Origin: Siniperca chuatsi
Taxonomy: Eukaryota; Chordata; Actinopteri; Centrarchiformes; Sinipercidae
DNA length: 64,000 nt
Direction: 5' to 3'
Assembly: GCF_020085105.1 (NCBI RefSeq)
Contig: NC_058045.1
Span: forward strand, 15,696,333-15,760,332
Position 1 is the stretch's first letter. The number at the start of each line of letters is the position of its first letter. Below are positions 1 through 11,785 of this stretch, piece by piece. Both the position numbers and the translations under genes were made by a program. The notes below the pieces were generated by a model that saw only the letters and a program-made list of their open reading frames with translations, ran no database searches and had not been told where the DNA came from.

Positions 1-185
1 AGAGCATGACGAAAGAGTCAAGGAATAAAACTCTAGAGGAAGGGCAACGGTGTGTGTGGGCTCAAACACTTCATCCTCTGTTCTATAGCAGTGGAAAGCT
101 GAGTAACAATAATGAGAAAATAGGGAGAGAGGGGGAGATATGAAAGATCCTTAGAGGCAACAGAGAGTAATAAGAAATTCATTGG

Positions 186-262
186 TCTGGGGGCGCAGCG
201 GTCGATAACCCGAGGGCTTAAAACCAGTAGGGGTGTGTTCCCGGTCAATACAAAAAATTAAT
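186..262 (+). repeat. tRNA-like SINE fragment
   Basis: The segment reads like a degenerate tRNA gene: an A-box-like GGGGGCGCAGCGGTCGATAA followed after a normal spacing by a B-box-like GTGTTCCCGGTC. It cannot fold as a functional tRNA, and AT-rich text follows. It is best read as the head of a truncated tRNA-derived SINE. Confidence 0.3.
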
Positions 263-1084
263 AATTGTGGCTGAAAGAAGGCCACCCTCTGAGCACCGTA
301 ATGATTCTTCTCTCCAATGCTTCATTTGGCTGCTATGGTCTGATAGTCTAATAAAGCCTGTCTGTATCACTACAGGGCCCCTTCATGCTGCTAAATACAC
401 GCCAAAATGAATTGTATTCAGCTCAACTGACCTAACTGCTCCTTTCTTTTCCTCATTACGTGTTGGGATGAACTATATGAACAGGAATGTTAGACACGCC
501 CAGCACATAAAGTCAGCAAGAAGTGGCCATAACACATCCTAACAATTCAGGTGGGAAACTACTTATAAGCTCTTCACAAAGCAGACATTTTGCTCTGACT
601 CATCAACACGGTGATTGTAATTTCATTCTGACCATCCTCTTATACGGTGCTCCAAATATTATCAGAGAAAAAACATAACTTATTACAGCTAATCATAATA
701 AAACGCATATCTGGATCTGACAACACTAACAAAGTACTGATGTCAACACTAAAATTGAAGCATTGTAACATGTGAATAGCATACCTGAATCCAGTGTGGT
801 TTCTTAAACTGTGTTACACTTTGTTAATTAGCTGGTAGTTGTTCACCTGGATTTGGACAGGGACACCAGTGTTTTCAGACAGTTTCTGCCTAGTACACAG
901 TTTTTAGGAGCAAGAGCCAACCTTAGAAAAAGATACAAAACATTTAAAAAAAAAAAAGTCAACACCTGTTGACAGTGTGTTCAATGGATTATCCAGGAAA
1001 ACCAGAACATTATTTCCAAGAAGACAAGTTCCAAGTTATTTTTATTTACCTTCATTATTTCAAGTTGGATGCTGACTGTTACAA

Positions 1085-1500
1085 CTGACAGACTGGAGGG
1101 AGACACCGAGAATGATTGGAATGCTCTTTATTGAATGACAGGAGAGTGCTAGGAAACGGGTCGTGGGTGAAGGGAGCCGAGACTGGGGAGTCACTGGTGA
1201 AGCCACAAACGACTGGTGATGCCAAGGAGGACTGGTGGAGCCACGGGGGAGTGAAGCCACAGGAGACGCTGGAGAAACCACAGGAGATACTGGAGACCGG
1301 GGAAAGCATGGGAAACCAACACGATGGATGGATGGATGGATGGATGGTCTGGTGCATGAAGTCCTACACGCGAACAAGGTCAGACACTGAGTGAGGAGAG
1401 TGGAGTGGTTCTATACTGGCTGTGATTGGGATTGATGGGGAGCAGGAGTGTGATTGGGAGCAGGTGTGGGTGATTACAGGCTGGTGAGGACATGACAGGC
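1085..1500 (-). repeat. LTR-like interspersed repeat with degenerate internal tandem
   Basis: A locally GC-rich block unlike its AT-rich flanks. Read on the minus strand it contains runs such as CACCTGCTCCCAATCACA, then a TATA-like CAGTATAGAACC and TTCGCGTGTAG, which I associate with fish LTR-type repeats. It also holds imperfect tandem units built on CTGGAGAAACCACAGGAGA (about 1165-1300) and a (GATG)n tract at 1323-1347. The open frames on both strands follow the repeat periodicity and are not genes. Confidence 0.35.
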
Positions 1501-2721
1501 TGTGACACTGACATCTCAAGAGTTTCAATCTCTGGGCAAATCAAACCAAAACTATCTGCATGGATAGATACTATTACTATATACAGTATATACTATTTTA
1601 TAATTTAAGTGAACCTACTATTTCAGTGGAAAGCTTAAGTCTATAGCTTAAAAGAACATGATTAAGTCATGATTTGCTTTTTAAAACACAAATAAATAAA
1701 TTCCAGACATAATCTTGTACCTCCATCTCAAACAGTGGAGTTGCTTTAGTACAACTATGCAACATTATTCCAGACAGGCTGAACTCAGAAGAGCCCTGTT
1801 TATAATTACAGTCTCCTTGTGACACCAGTAACAGTTTTTACAGAGCAGTTCAGCAACAACTGTCAGGTAAAAAGATGACCGCTAAAGGTTTAAACCTTTA
1901 CCATGTTGATATAAAATATTGGGCAGTCAAATAAATAGCATCACTTCTGAGGCAACTGAGTACTAAATGATTTGACAGCTACTGTCCTCTACTGGTGGGA
2001 AGTATCAACTACAGTGATTAAATGGTCCTGAATGCAAATGAAGCACTTAAACACATCAGCTGAGATTTCTTCCAGCAAGACAGGAAGCTGCCTGCAGCTG
2101 CAATGAACATGATTAGGTCAGCAGGGATTCAGGTTCAGGTAAAATCCATTATCTCTTGATTTTCCTCAAAAATATATAAAACAAAGGTTGACACATATAC
2201 ATAAAAAGAAGCAGACGAATTAGAGGATTTTGTTGAGGTGTGAATGTATAAAAAGGGCTTTAGTGCATATCGTGACAATGTCCCTCATGTTTTATACATT
2301 CAGTATATATAATACCGTGCATATGAGTTGGCTCCAATCCAAGATATTCAGCTCAGGAATGATGGGGAGCATCTTTAGAAAGTCAGAAAATCACACAACA
2401 TTGTTGGTAACCATCCACAAGCTTCAGTGCAGCAGCTGGAGAGGCTCCTGACGCCAGCTTTTATAATCCTTCTCATTCAGATCTGAAGCCCACAGCAAAG
2501 CTATCAGATTAGCACTGCTGGCTAATCTACACTGTGTCAATGAATGAAAACCATCCGCTGCCTTCTGTGCTGCCACGCCTGACTGAATAAGATATGATTC
2601 TGTGAAACTGGGAGGGGGGACTCTTGTTTCAGCACCGACCTGACTCCACTGTCACAGAAAGTTAGGTACATACAGCACATACCATTTTGAAGGCAGACCT
2701 TATGTGTCTTATACTGTGAAT

Positions 2722-2726
<5 letters not shown>

Positions 2727-2786
<60 letters not shown>
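2727..2786. repeat. (TG)n microsatellite
   Basis: An uninterrupted TG run of about 60 bp inside MAGI2 intron 1. It forces a polyhistidine/threonine-like open frame on the minus strand that is not a gene. Confidence 0.95.
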
Positions 2787-2787
<1 letters not shown>

Positions 2788-3077
2788 CAGCTGAGGGAAC
2801 ACACACACAAGCCCAAACACATACAAACTGAATAACTTTCAGTTCAAGTTGATGTAGCAGTCGTGATGAGCCAGATGTCCTGGCTGCCTCTATTTCTACA
2901 GGTGAGAGATGGTTGTGTCTCTCAGCTACAGCGGCCTCACTGAGCTCTCCCTCCTGCAGAGTGACTGAGGCCAGGAGGGGGAAACAGGCAGGGTGCCAGG
3001 ACCTCACATGGGAGTCTTAATGATGAGGACAATAGTGACTATTGCCATTGTTGAAATGCAACATGCAACAACAAGAA

Positions 3078-3606
3078 CATTTAGTCAAGTACTATATTTA
3101 AGTACACATACTAATAAGTACTTGTACTTTACTTTAGTGCTTCCATTTCATGCCACTTTACGTTTCTAGTCCACTACATTTCAAAGAGAAATATTGTACT
3201 TTTTACCCCACTACATTTAATTGAGAGCTATATTTACCAGTTACTTTGCAAATTGAGATTCCACATACCAAACATATGATGGGTTTATAAAATCTGTTGC
3301 ATCAATAAAGATTAAACAACAAGACAGTACATGAACTAGTTCAAACTAGCGCCACCTCAACCAAGTACATCAGTAAAGTGCTGCTTATACATTTATGCAT
3401 CAGTAATATTAATAATACATTATAGTATATATAATGACAGGGGCCATTCTTCTGCATTGAGCCATTTTACTTTTGACACTTTAAGGACATACTTCTACTT
3501 TAGTAAAATTCTGAATGCAGGACTGTTACTTGTAATGGAGTATTTGTATACTGTGATATTGTTACTTTCACTTAAGTAAAGGATCTGAATACTTCTGCCA
3601 CCACTG
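3078..3606. repeat. Dispersed fish MITE-like repeat
   Basis: The stretch has the form of a short non-autonomous DNA element common in teleosts. It begins with AGTACTATATTTAAGTAC-like text, passes through a TTACCCCACTACATTTA core, and ends TAAAGGATCTGAATACTTCTGCCACCACTGC. Identification rests on recalled similarity, not on a search. It lies in MAGI2 intron 1. Confidence 0.5.
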
Positions 3607-6600
3607 CTATTTGCTATATTAAAAAAAGCCACTGAGGAGCTGCTGATGTTTAAGATTTTCTTACGAATCGTACATCCAATAATGTCCTCAGTTTGCCCGT
3701 CAGCAAAAGTCACATATATTATAAAGCTCACCAGAGGTTGTTGTAGTGTAGTACATTGTTTCCTTCAACAAAACCACAATTAGGGCATGAACACAGGCAC
3801 GGTCAAAAACTGTATGTTTCTTTTACAAAGCAGAAGCACCTGAACTTGATTACATGAGCTTCCTTAAATAAGATAATGATGCTCCACCAAGTGGTCAGAT
3901 GTGTAAATACAAATAAACATGACTACAAATAAGTAAAAATGGTTTCTACACATATGCCTTGTAAAAACCTATTTCCAGTGTTAAATGTAAAATGACAGAA
4001 GTGTGCAGTTCATTTCTATTGGCTCAGCACTAATGACATGATGCAGAAATGTTTAGACAGAAAGTCAATAATATAAATATGGTATACTCCACACACTGCC
4101 AAAAGGTATATTTATGTACAAAAAGCAAAAGGTGTACAAACATGAACAACAAATACACAAACATACAAATTAAGAAATAAAGAAAAGTGGCTGCTTTAGA
4201 GCACTAATGCTATCATGTTTTGTGCTCTTCTGTCCAGCTATCTCTTTTCTTATTGTTCCCACAATAACCATATTACACACTCCCACCCACACACACACAC
4301 ACACCCTCACACTCACAAACATCATGAATAATCATAAGAATATGGTGTTTTATCTCAGCCAAATGAACTGCTTTGGCAACATCCTACTTATGTGAAATAT
4401 GTCCTCTTTTTCAAAATACGACCCCACACACTGCATCATATAGTCACGTTACCATGGTGATCCATCTCAATAACGTCTGTGCTGTTATTCTGGAAAACCC
4501 CGTAAACCTGACTCATTTCTTTTGACTTATGAAAACAACACCTCTGTTGGTGAGGCCAAAATCTCCATTTCAATCGCCTTGTGATTGGCTGCGAGGGCAT
4601 CGCAACCAATCATACACCACCATTACTAAAAGAAGTAAATGTATCAGACATTTCACTTCATCATGGTTGGTAGAAACTCTGATCCTATTATGACTGAAGA
4701 TAGTAAAAATGCCTCGACAAAACCTCCTTTCAGTCATATCTTATAAACACAAACACCACTTCTATCTACATTTCATAAACATACGCAGCAGCACAGTCCC
4801 AGATTGTCCCATGCAGTGTGTCCACGGTGAGGAGAATTACATTGACCTAATTCACTTAACTGGTCCAGTTAGATATGTGGTCATTGGCTGGCTGAGCTTG
4901 AGTTTGATCCTCTGAGCCGAGCTCCAGCAGCTTCTAGCCTCAATAAAATCATCCTCCGCCTCTGACAGAACTCATCTCTTGGTGAGTTATTAATACCAAC
5001 AGAGCAGACAGGATGCTTTGCACGGATTCTTCAAGCTTCTCATCAACAAAGCGACACGAGAGGAGCAGAAGGTCGCCTTCTCTCCCTCTGCTCCATCTGT
5101 CCCTCCATACTGTACCCACATTAAGAGGACTGGCAGGACTCGGACAGCCGAGTCAGAAAACTTGACAACTTCAAACAATCCTCATTCTAGAAACACTAAA
5201 ATGCAAATTGTACACCAATTATTTCATGCTGCAACGTGGCTTTATTTTGTAGTGACTCTGAGATTAGTGCTTACATTGACCATTAGCTACAGTCGTCCCC
5301 CAAACAGCGATTATCTAATCATAGAATCACAACAACCATAACTAGGCGTAGAAGGCCTGTCTACCTTTGAATTTCTCACATGTTGTAGCTTTGTGCATGC
5401 AATACTCTTTTTTTAGCCTTTCCAAAACCAAAAATACAAGAGAAAAGTGTAAGGAATAGATTAAACTGTGTTTATCTGCTCTAACATAAGCTGCAAACCT
5501 TAGCATGCCGACTAACTAGATTTCTACCTACAGTAGTAAATTACTTCCATAGGAAAGAGGCCTGTTATTAGCTAACTGCATTATTTTGGTTACAGGTTAT
5601 GCTAGAAAAATGGGGTCTAAACCACTGTATCAGAGTTCAGAGTAAAGATTGCAGCTCTGTTCTGCACTGTATTTGGTTTGGGGAAGCAATTCCCACCAAA
5701 ACTTGAGTTAGCGTTACATTTGCATCAATTATTCCTCATCCTCAAATCCTTTTCTATGTAAAAGAGAAGCATACTGAAATATATTGAAATATATTTGAAA
5801 ATACAAACATTAAAACATAAACCTGACCACTGTGTTGTTAGGCTACAAACATTTCAAAGTTTGTGTTAGAACAAATGACATTTTAATGACATGCTGCTTT
5901 ACCCGCAGTCTTTTAGCATTATTTCATGTACACAGCCACCACATGCTTAGTTAAAATGCTTTTCCAGGGTTGTTGTTTTAAAGAGTTTGTTGGAAACATT
6001 AAAAAGTCAGCTGGAGACAGAGTTCTCAGCCAACTTGCAGAGTGTTAGCATTCCTAGCTAGCTACAGCTGTTAAAATCTGCTAGCAACAGTCATCACTTC
6101 AGCGAGCAACATCAACGGTCATTGGCTAGAAATGGGAGCTCTGTTTTTGTTTACTTCTGTCTGAAATCAAGGACCTGTTGTTTCAAAAATTACTAAGATG
6201 TTTGAGTAGTAAATCTGCCACCATTATCAGTGTAAACTGCATATGTGCCATGCTAGAATGAGAAACTTGACTGTCTACAGTCAATGGGATGGACAGGAAG
6301 TTTAAGAGAGAATTTTATATTTCAAATAAAGTGGTTATATTCATCTGCTGGATCCCTGTTTACAGTTACAGCCTGGCCTGCCCTATATAGGCTGTGACCG
6401 AGAGCTGCTGCACAGTGTGACAGAGGCTGGCTGTGCTCCACTTAGATGTTAAAGGGCATGTTAACATTTTGAATTCATGTTGCTTTTCTTCAGAAAGCAC
6501 CACATATTGTTCTCATAAAACCTGAGTGGGTGAAACGTCCCGGGGTCTTCCTCCTCCACACTCCTCTCTGAGAGGCAAAAACACCAATTGGAAAGAAGAA

Positions 6601-7729
6601 AATTACATTTCACGTAGGCAATATCAGCAAGCAATGACATATTTTTTGCTTTAAGTATGCATTTGTTATCCAGAGCTAAGTACCTTCAGGTAGGGAAAAT
6701 AGCATTTTTGAAATTCTGTTTATTCTTATGCAAATCAGAGCAACATTTGTTGTGGATTCAGCCTGGGATGATGGCCCTAATCTAATCTGAATGAAAAAAT
6801 ACAAGACTAAAAATAGCTGACATTAATATTATTTATATCACTGTATTTGTGCCACAGCTATTTATGACAAAAGATTAATGCCAATTAAAGGCAACTATAA
6901 AGAGAGCTGGGTTATTTAGAGGTGGATACATATTTAATTTTAATAAATATCGTTTTCCTTCAAGTGTTTTTCCTTTTTTCCTAAAACTGAGAATAAACAG
7001 GAAAAACTAAGCAGCTCTGAAATGGAATTGACAAAACCAATAATTATAAAGTTATGAAACTACTCTAGCACAATGTCCTGTAAACCGAAATCTGTAGTTG
7101 TTTTCCTTCATTAGGGAGAAAGGAAAGACAAAGACAAGGTTATCACTAATATTTTGTCCATTGTACTTTGGTTATCACGACAAGTTGGCACAACAAAGAC
7201 ACGTCATAATTATAGAAACAAGCACTTTAGAAAATCTGTTTATTTTGATTTTGAAAAATGACGAATCTGCCAGAGATAATCTGAAAAAAAAAAAAATCAC
7301 AAGATTGAATTCTGTGTCTCCCAAAGTGTGTAATCTCACACCTTCACCATACTCTTCTCTTAAAACCCCACCTCTCTTTCTCACTCACACACACTCATTC
7401 ACACTTCTCTCCTCTCCAGACTGTTCTAACACCTCTCGGTGGTTATGATCTTCATGGCACTTTTATAAATCTGCCTCACTGAGCCGAGCAGCTGGTTGCA
7501 CTTCACTTCTGCTTGGTGCTGATGGGAAGATGAACATGGACTAGAGATGTTTATCAGATAATTACGTACAGATGGACACGGCCAATAACTAATTTGCAAA
7601 CCAGCATTTAAAAGAAAATCTATAACCATATGTTTTTTTTCAAATTCCAAATGCATTTGGAAGTATTCTTATCATTCGAGTTCAAAAACAATGTGTGCAT
7701 GCAAGAGAAATTATTGATAACACTAAGTG

Positions 7730-7925
7730 AGGCAGTGGGCATTTTTCACTTTAGACATTTTGAATTGTCATCATAGGAAAAGCACAAAAGTGTTACTAAT
7801 AACATTAATGATGACTCTGCTCTACTCAAGTGTCCCAATAAGCCATGACAGTGACAGTGAGCCAGCATGCACAATACCAGGACCCTAAAAATGAAGCAGC
7901 TAAATGGAATTCAGCCATCATTCAT
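7730..7925 (+). repeat. Dispersed repeat, copy 1 (second copy near 59.9 kb)
   Basis: Segments such as AAGTGTCCCAATAAGCCATGACAGTG and CAATACCAGGACCCTAAAAATGAAGCAGC recur in inverted order and orientation at about 59900-60090, where the text reads TCAGGGTCCTGGTATAGTGC and GTCATGACTTACTGGGACAC. The preceding GGAAAAGCACA context is also shared. This demonstrates a repeat family within the window. Confidence 0.6.
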
Positions 7926-8082
7926 TTTATTTAGCTTTAACAGCTCCAGAAAATGCGTAAAATCTTTTTGTTTTGTTTTGATTTTCTGGTGAAGTTTGGT
8001 GTTGTGTTGTTATACTGCCATTAGTTGAAATTTATTTTCATGACAGAGAACTGAGACCCTTGAAACAGTTAGATACACACAA

Positions 8083-8105
8083 ACACACACACACACACAC
8101 ACACA
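8083..8105. repeat. (CA)n microsatellite
   Basis: A short CA run in MAGI2 intron 1. Similar short CA/TG runs occur at 9699-9718, 13806-13829, 34457-34480 and 45518-45539. Confidence 0.9.
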
Positions 8106-10309
8106 GCAGAAGAATAAATAACAGCCCTCTTGAGATGCACACTCAAACCACGTTTTTTTCCTGGCAGTTCCACTATCACATTAAAGTCATTTTTCTGCTA
8201 AACAAAACAGTGGGCCACGATTGACCGACTGATTAATTGATTTAATAGCTAGTTATATAGCACAAGATGTCTATGGATGCTATTATAAGGTGACTTGATG
8301 CACCCTCACACCTGCATTTTGTGATGTGCAAGAAAACCTGCCAACACAGGACTTGTGAAAACGATACCGTCTGTGTTCATGGCTCAGTCTATAAACTGGC
8401 CCAGAATTGGGTTGAGAATGCAGTATGCACCACAAATAAAACAGGTTTGTTCCAGTAAAAGGTGTATAATATTCCCACACTTACAAAGCAGTGTCCTGTC
8501 CTATATATCCGGATATGTCTGTTTCCTGAAATCTGCGATGAGTGCAGATGAAACAGTGTGTGTGAGGAGGTCAAGGCAGAGTCAGGCTTTGAGCTCACTC
8601 TGGTGGTCCAGCAGGCCTCGCTGTCACTGCTGTACTCCCTCAGGGACAGAAGGGGGGTTTCTACCTGAAAATAGTCTGTTAAAATGTGTAAGTGTGTGTG
8701 AATGTTCGGACTGGTCAGTCAGACACGATTGTGCGACCAGACAGGACATCCATCTCTGATTTGGACCGAGTGTGGCCTCTGAGCAGAGCGACTGGAATGC
8801 TTCTAGATGATTCCTCAGCGGGCCGCAAGTGTCAGCAACTGTCTGCAAGCACACTGCCATAAATACACTCCACCCTCCACTGGATGGAAGTCAAGTGGTA
8901 ATATGACAGCACAAGAGAGAGAGACGGAGGGGTGAGGACAAAAAATTATATAGTGAATGGGACAACAAGCTGTGCACAAACAGCAGAGTCCTCAAGGATG
9001 TTCTTAGTAAAAAAACACATTCAGCTGGAGAACAGTGTGAGGTGGGCAATTCAATAAACAGATAGACTCTTGTTTAAATGGGGGGGGTAGACCTGTCTGA
9101 GATTCATGCACATTAGCATTTAACCCCTCACACATCACAAGACAGTACTCTTTCTGTCAGCAGCTCTATAATCAATCACATTGATGCAACCCTTGGAAAC
9201 ACTGAGATTGAGAGCAAGCAGTCAGGCAAAGAGTGTGAAGACAAATCCTCTGTGGGCAAACTCGGCAATGTCCAAAAATAAAAACTGATTTTTTGCTTTA
9301 CTCATGTCCCAGAAACAAACCACTGTAATGCTCATTTCATGGCTGAGAACGCAGCCCTTTTAGCCACTTATTAGGACTTAAACTGAGCCTCAGAGGGATG
9401 TGATGATAACTATCTCCTCCATTAATACTTCAATCCAATGTTCTAGTCGTATAGACACCCTGTCTGCTTTTACACTGGCTGACAGAAGCAGGTCACTCAG
9501 TCAACGCTGTTGCCATAAATCCACTGCTACACTCAGAAACATTCAAACAAGCCTCCAGCTTCAGAGGCCACAATAATTACACAAAACACTGCACTGGCTG
9601 ACAATAACAAAACACTCACAGGCTCCTCAGACCATGACTGCAAGAGACCTGGACAATTATTTTCCACTTCTGAACTTAGGGACATTTCATAAACAAAATG
9701 TGTGTGTGTGTGTGTGTGCAGTTTGGGAGGCGGGAGTTAAAGCAAACTATATTTGAGAGCAGATCAATATGAACAGTAATTAGGCTGCACAGGTTTAATA
9801 GTTTAAACAGTAACAGCCTGGACGGGCAGCCAGCAGGCTCGGTGTGTGAAGCATGTCTGTCTGTTTGCCGCTCAGACTGTACTGCTCAGCAAAGAGAAAA
9901 ACATTTCATCCACGGCGCAGGCCTGTTGGGTGAAAAGAGCCCCGTCCTCGACCAAAATAAGGAGAAAACCGCAGGCTGTGGCATGGCGCCTAAACGGACA
10001 CACCCCCTCCGGGCTGTGGCATCGGACCAGCGACACTGTGATAAACACACGGCTGCGATATAATCATAGTTACTGATCCTGGTGGACTGAGTCCATCATT
10101 ACGGCTCGTAATTACATTTCACCAACAAACAGGCCTAATCATGGGTTTGTGCTTTGTCCACCTAAACGCACGGCTTCTTCCTTTAGTGCAGACTGACAGA
10201 TGACTGCACAAATGACATCTTAATCAAACCAGCGACACACACACACTCCTCCCCGCCTCTTAAATCCGGCGGTGCGCTCCTGGCCCTTCTCGTGTTCATC
10301 GTATCTCAC

Positions 10310-10607
10310 CTTGCTTGACACATTTGAGGCGGACCGGGTCTTTGCAGTGTTTGATCACGGCCAGCACGTCCCGGGTAGTGAGTCCGGCCACTGGCATGTT
10401 GTTGACCTCCAGCAGCAGCTCATCCTGGGCCACTTTGCCGCTCTGGATCAGTCCCTTCCCCTGCTTCACCTCGCCGAAGTAGGGGAACTGGCCGTTCTCC
10501 GCGCCCCCCTTCAGCTCGAACCCCAGCTCCCCTTCCTTCCCCCGGGTTATCACCGCTTCGTGGACTTTGTTGGTCCAGTGGTTTTTCTTCTTGAGGCTCT
10601 TAGACAT
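10310..10607 (-). CDS. magi2: MAGI2 first coding exon (PDZ0 domain), partial gene
   Basis: MAGI2 (S-SCAM) is a membrane-associated guanylate-kinase-like scaffold with WW and PDZ domains, acting at synapses and cell junctions. Seen: an ATG at 10607 opens a 99-codon frame starting MSKSLKKKNHWTNKVHEAV. It contains the PDZ carboxylate-binding loop LGFELKGGAENG (about residues 28-39), then QFPYFGEV, ELLLEVNNMPVAGLTTRDVLAVIKHC and RLKCVKQ. These match the N-terminal PDZ0 of MAGI2 better than MAGI1 or MAGI3, whose first exons diverge in this stretch. The exon ends in a phase-1 donor, CAAG|gtgag (GT at 10309-10308). The short in-frame extension to 10296 is intron read-through. The remaining exons lie beyond the left edge, so positions 1-10309 are intron 1. 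The long open frame on the opposite strand (10272-10613) is a shadow of this GC-rich exon. Which teleost paralogue (a or b) it is cannot be told. Confidence 0.93.
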
Positions 10608-10870
10608 CGTTAGGGCGAGTTAATCACCGCGGGCTGGCCCATACAAAAGCCTCCTACCGTCTCATCCCTGCCTTTGTGCGACCGGCTGCAGCTTCACAGC
10701 GCCCGTGGCTCCATCATCACCGGTGCACGCCACGCGCAGTGTCCGCTCGGCGAGCCTCGCAGTCGGGCAGAGGGCTGCAGTACAGCACGGCGGCGGATGA
10801 AATAATAATTACTCTGTCAGACACACAGACGCAAGAGACAGATACTGGCGGATGACCCGGATGTGAAGCC
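10608..10870 (-). promoter_or_regulatory. MAGI2 5' UTR and CpG-rich promoter region
   Basis: The 260 bases upstream of the MAGI2 start codon (on the minus strand) are clearly richer in G+C and in CpG dinucleotides than the AT-rich surroundings, for example the stretch around 10690-10800. This fits a CpG-island promoter. I see no obvious TATA box. The transcription start cannot be placed from sequence alone. Confidence 0.5.
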
Positions 10871-11165
10871 TGAAGGAGGGGAGAGATGAATGGTTCTGGT
10901 TCGGCTCTAAAGGATGGAGAGGAGGGGAAATAACAAGAGGCGCACTGTGATCACAGGCAGGCGATGACAAACCTCAACCTATATGATTTACCTGCAACCA
11001 TATTTGGGGAATAAAATAGCTTTAAAGATGACTTTTTTGTTTGTTTGTTTTGTTTTTAAGCTTGCAGGCAGTATCCTATCAAATATATAAGAAAATCGTA
11101 TTTTAAGAGACATATAGATTATTTTTTCTGATAATATGCAACATGGAATGTAGATTTTTATGTAG

Positions 11166-11785
11166 ATGGTGGATTACCAACAGGGCCAAATGGGCAACTC
11201 CCCCAGGGCCCCAGACCCTCAGGGTGCCCAAAGGCTCCGGGTACACCATGTGGCACTTAGTTTGTGGTCATTACTGTCAATTAACTGCAAGTGTGTTTGT
11301 ATATACTACATGGACCACTTGGGGCACATTATAAACTGAAATGATATGGGAACCTTGAGGCAACACTTACATTACCACCTAATCTTGAAGACTTATCTTG
11401 TAGAGGGGCCCTCAATTTAAAATCTAGTTTTAAAGCCTTTATTATTTCAATTTTTATTGGTACAGTTTTACATAGTACATTTTACTAAATAAATTTATGC
11501 TTAACACATGCACAATACATACACAGAGTAATCCCATCACCAAATAAGAACATTATTATTGGATGATTCTGCAAAACCCCAGGTTTACATCCAATGCCAA
11601 CCTTTGCTTATTTATTAACTTTATTACTAAACTTTGGCATTGAATGTAAATCATGAAGTGCAGAATTGTCCTATATGGACAGAATATTTAGGGATACTGG
11701 ACTACATAAAGAGTGGAGAAAATGGGGGGTCAACTGGGGCCCAGAGCACATTTTTGCCCTGTGGCCCCCTAGTGGGTTAATCCAG
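11166..11785. repeat. DNA-transposon-like repeat with imperfect inverted ends
   Basis: The left end reads GGATTACCAACAGGGCCAAA and contains CCCCCAGGGCCCCAGA. The right end, reverse-complemented, reads GGATTAACCCACTAGGGGGCC and contains CTCTGGGCCCCAG. These imperfect inverted ends enclose AT-rich text and an internal GAGGGGCCCTCAATTT. It looks like a decayed non-autonomous element. Confidence 0.4.

Larger units (their letters stand above)
1..10309 (-). other. MAGI2 intron 1 (partial), no other gene seen
   Basis: Everything left of the MAGI2 exon is its first intron, open at the window edge. It is AT-rich and non-coding, and I recognise no exon of another gene. It holds the repeats listed separately and a small cluster of promoter-like motifs at about 4440-4615. 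MAGI2 intron 1 is very long in mammals, so a multi-kilobase empty stretch is expected. Confidence 0.7.

Noticed and set aside
186..262. Functional tRNA gene
   Set aside because: A- and B-box-like words are present, but the stems do not pair and no terminator follows; a SINE head fits better.
1060..1394. Several overlapping open frames on both strands
   Set aside because: They follow a degenerate tandem/LTR-like repeat and a GATG microsatellite; composition, not coding, explains them.
2537..3007. 156-codon minus-strand frame with a polyhistidine-threonine stretch
   Set aside because: It is held open by the TG microsatellite; no domain and no splice context.
7098..7448. 116-codon plus-strand frame in MAGI2 intron 1
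   Set aside because: AT-rich with an A-run, no domain, and no partner exons.
10272..10613. 113-codon open frame opposite the MAGI2 exon
   Set aside because: It is the complement of a conserved PDZ exon in GC-rich DNA and has no recognisable content.
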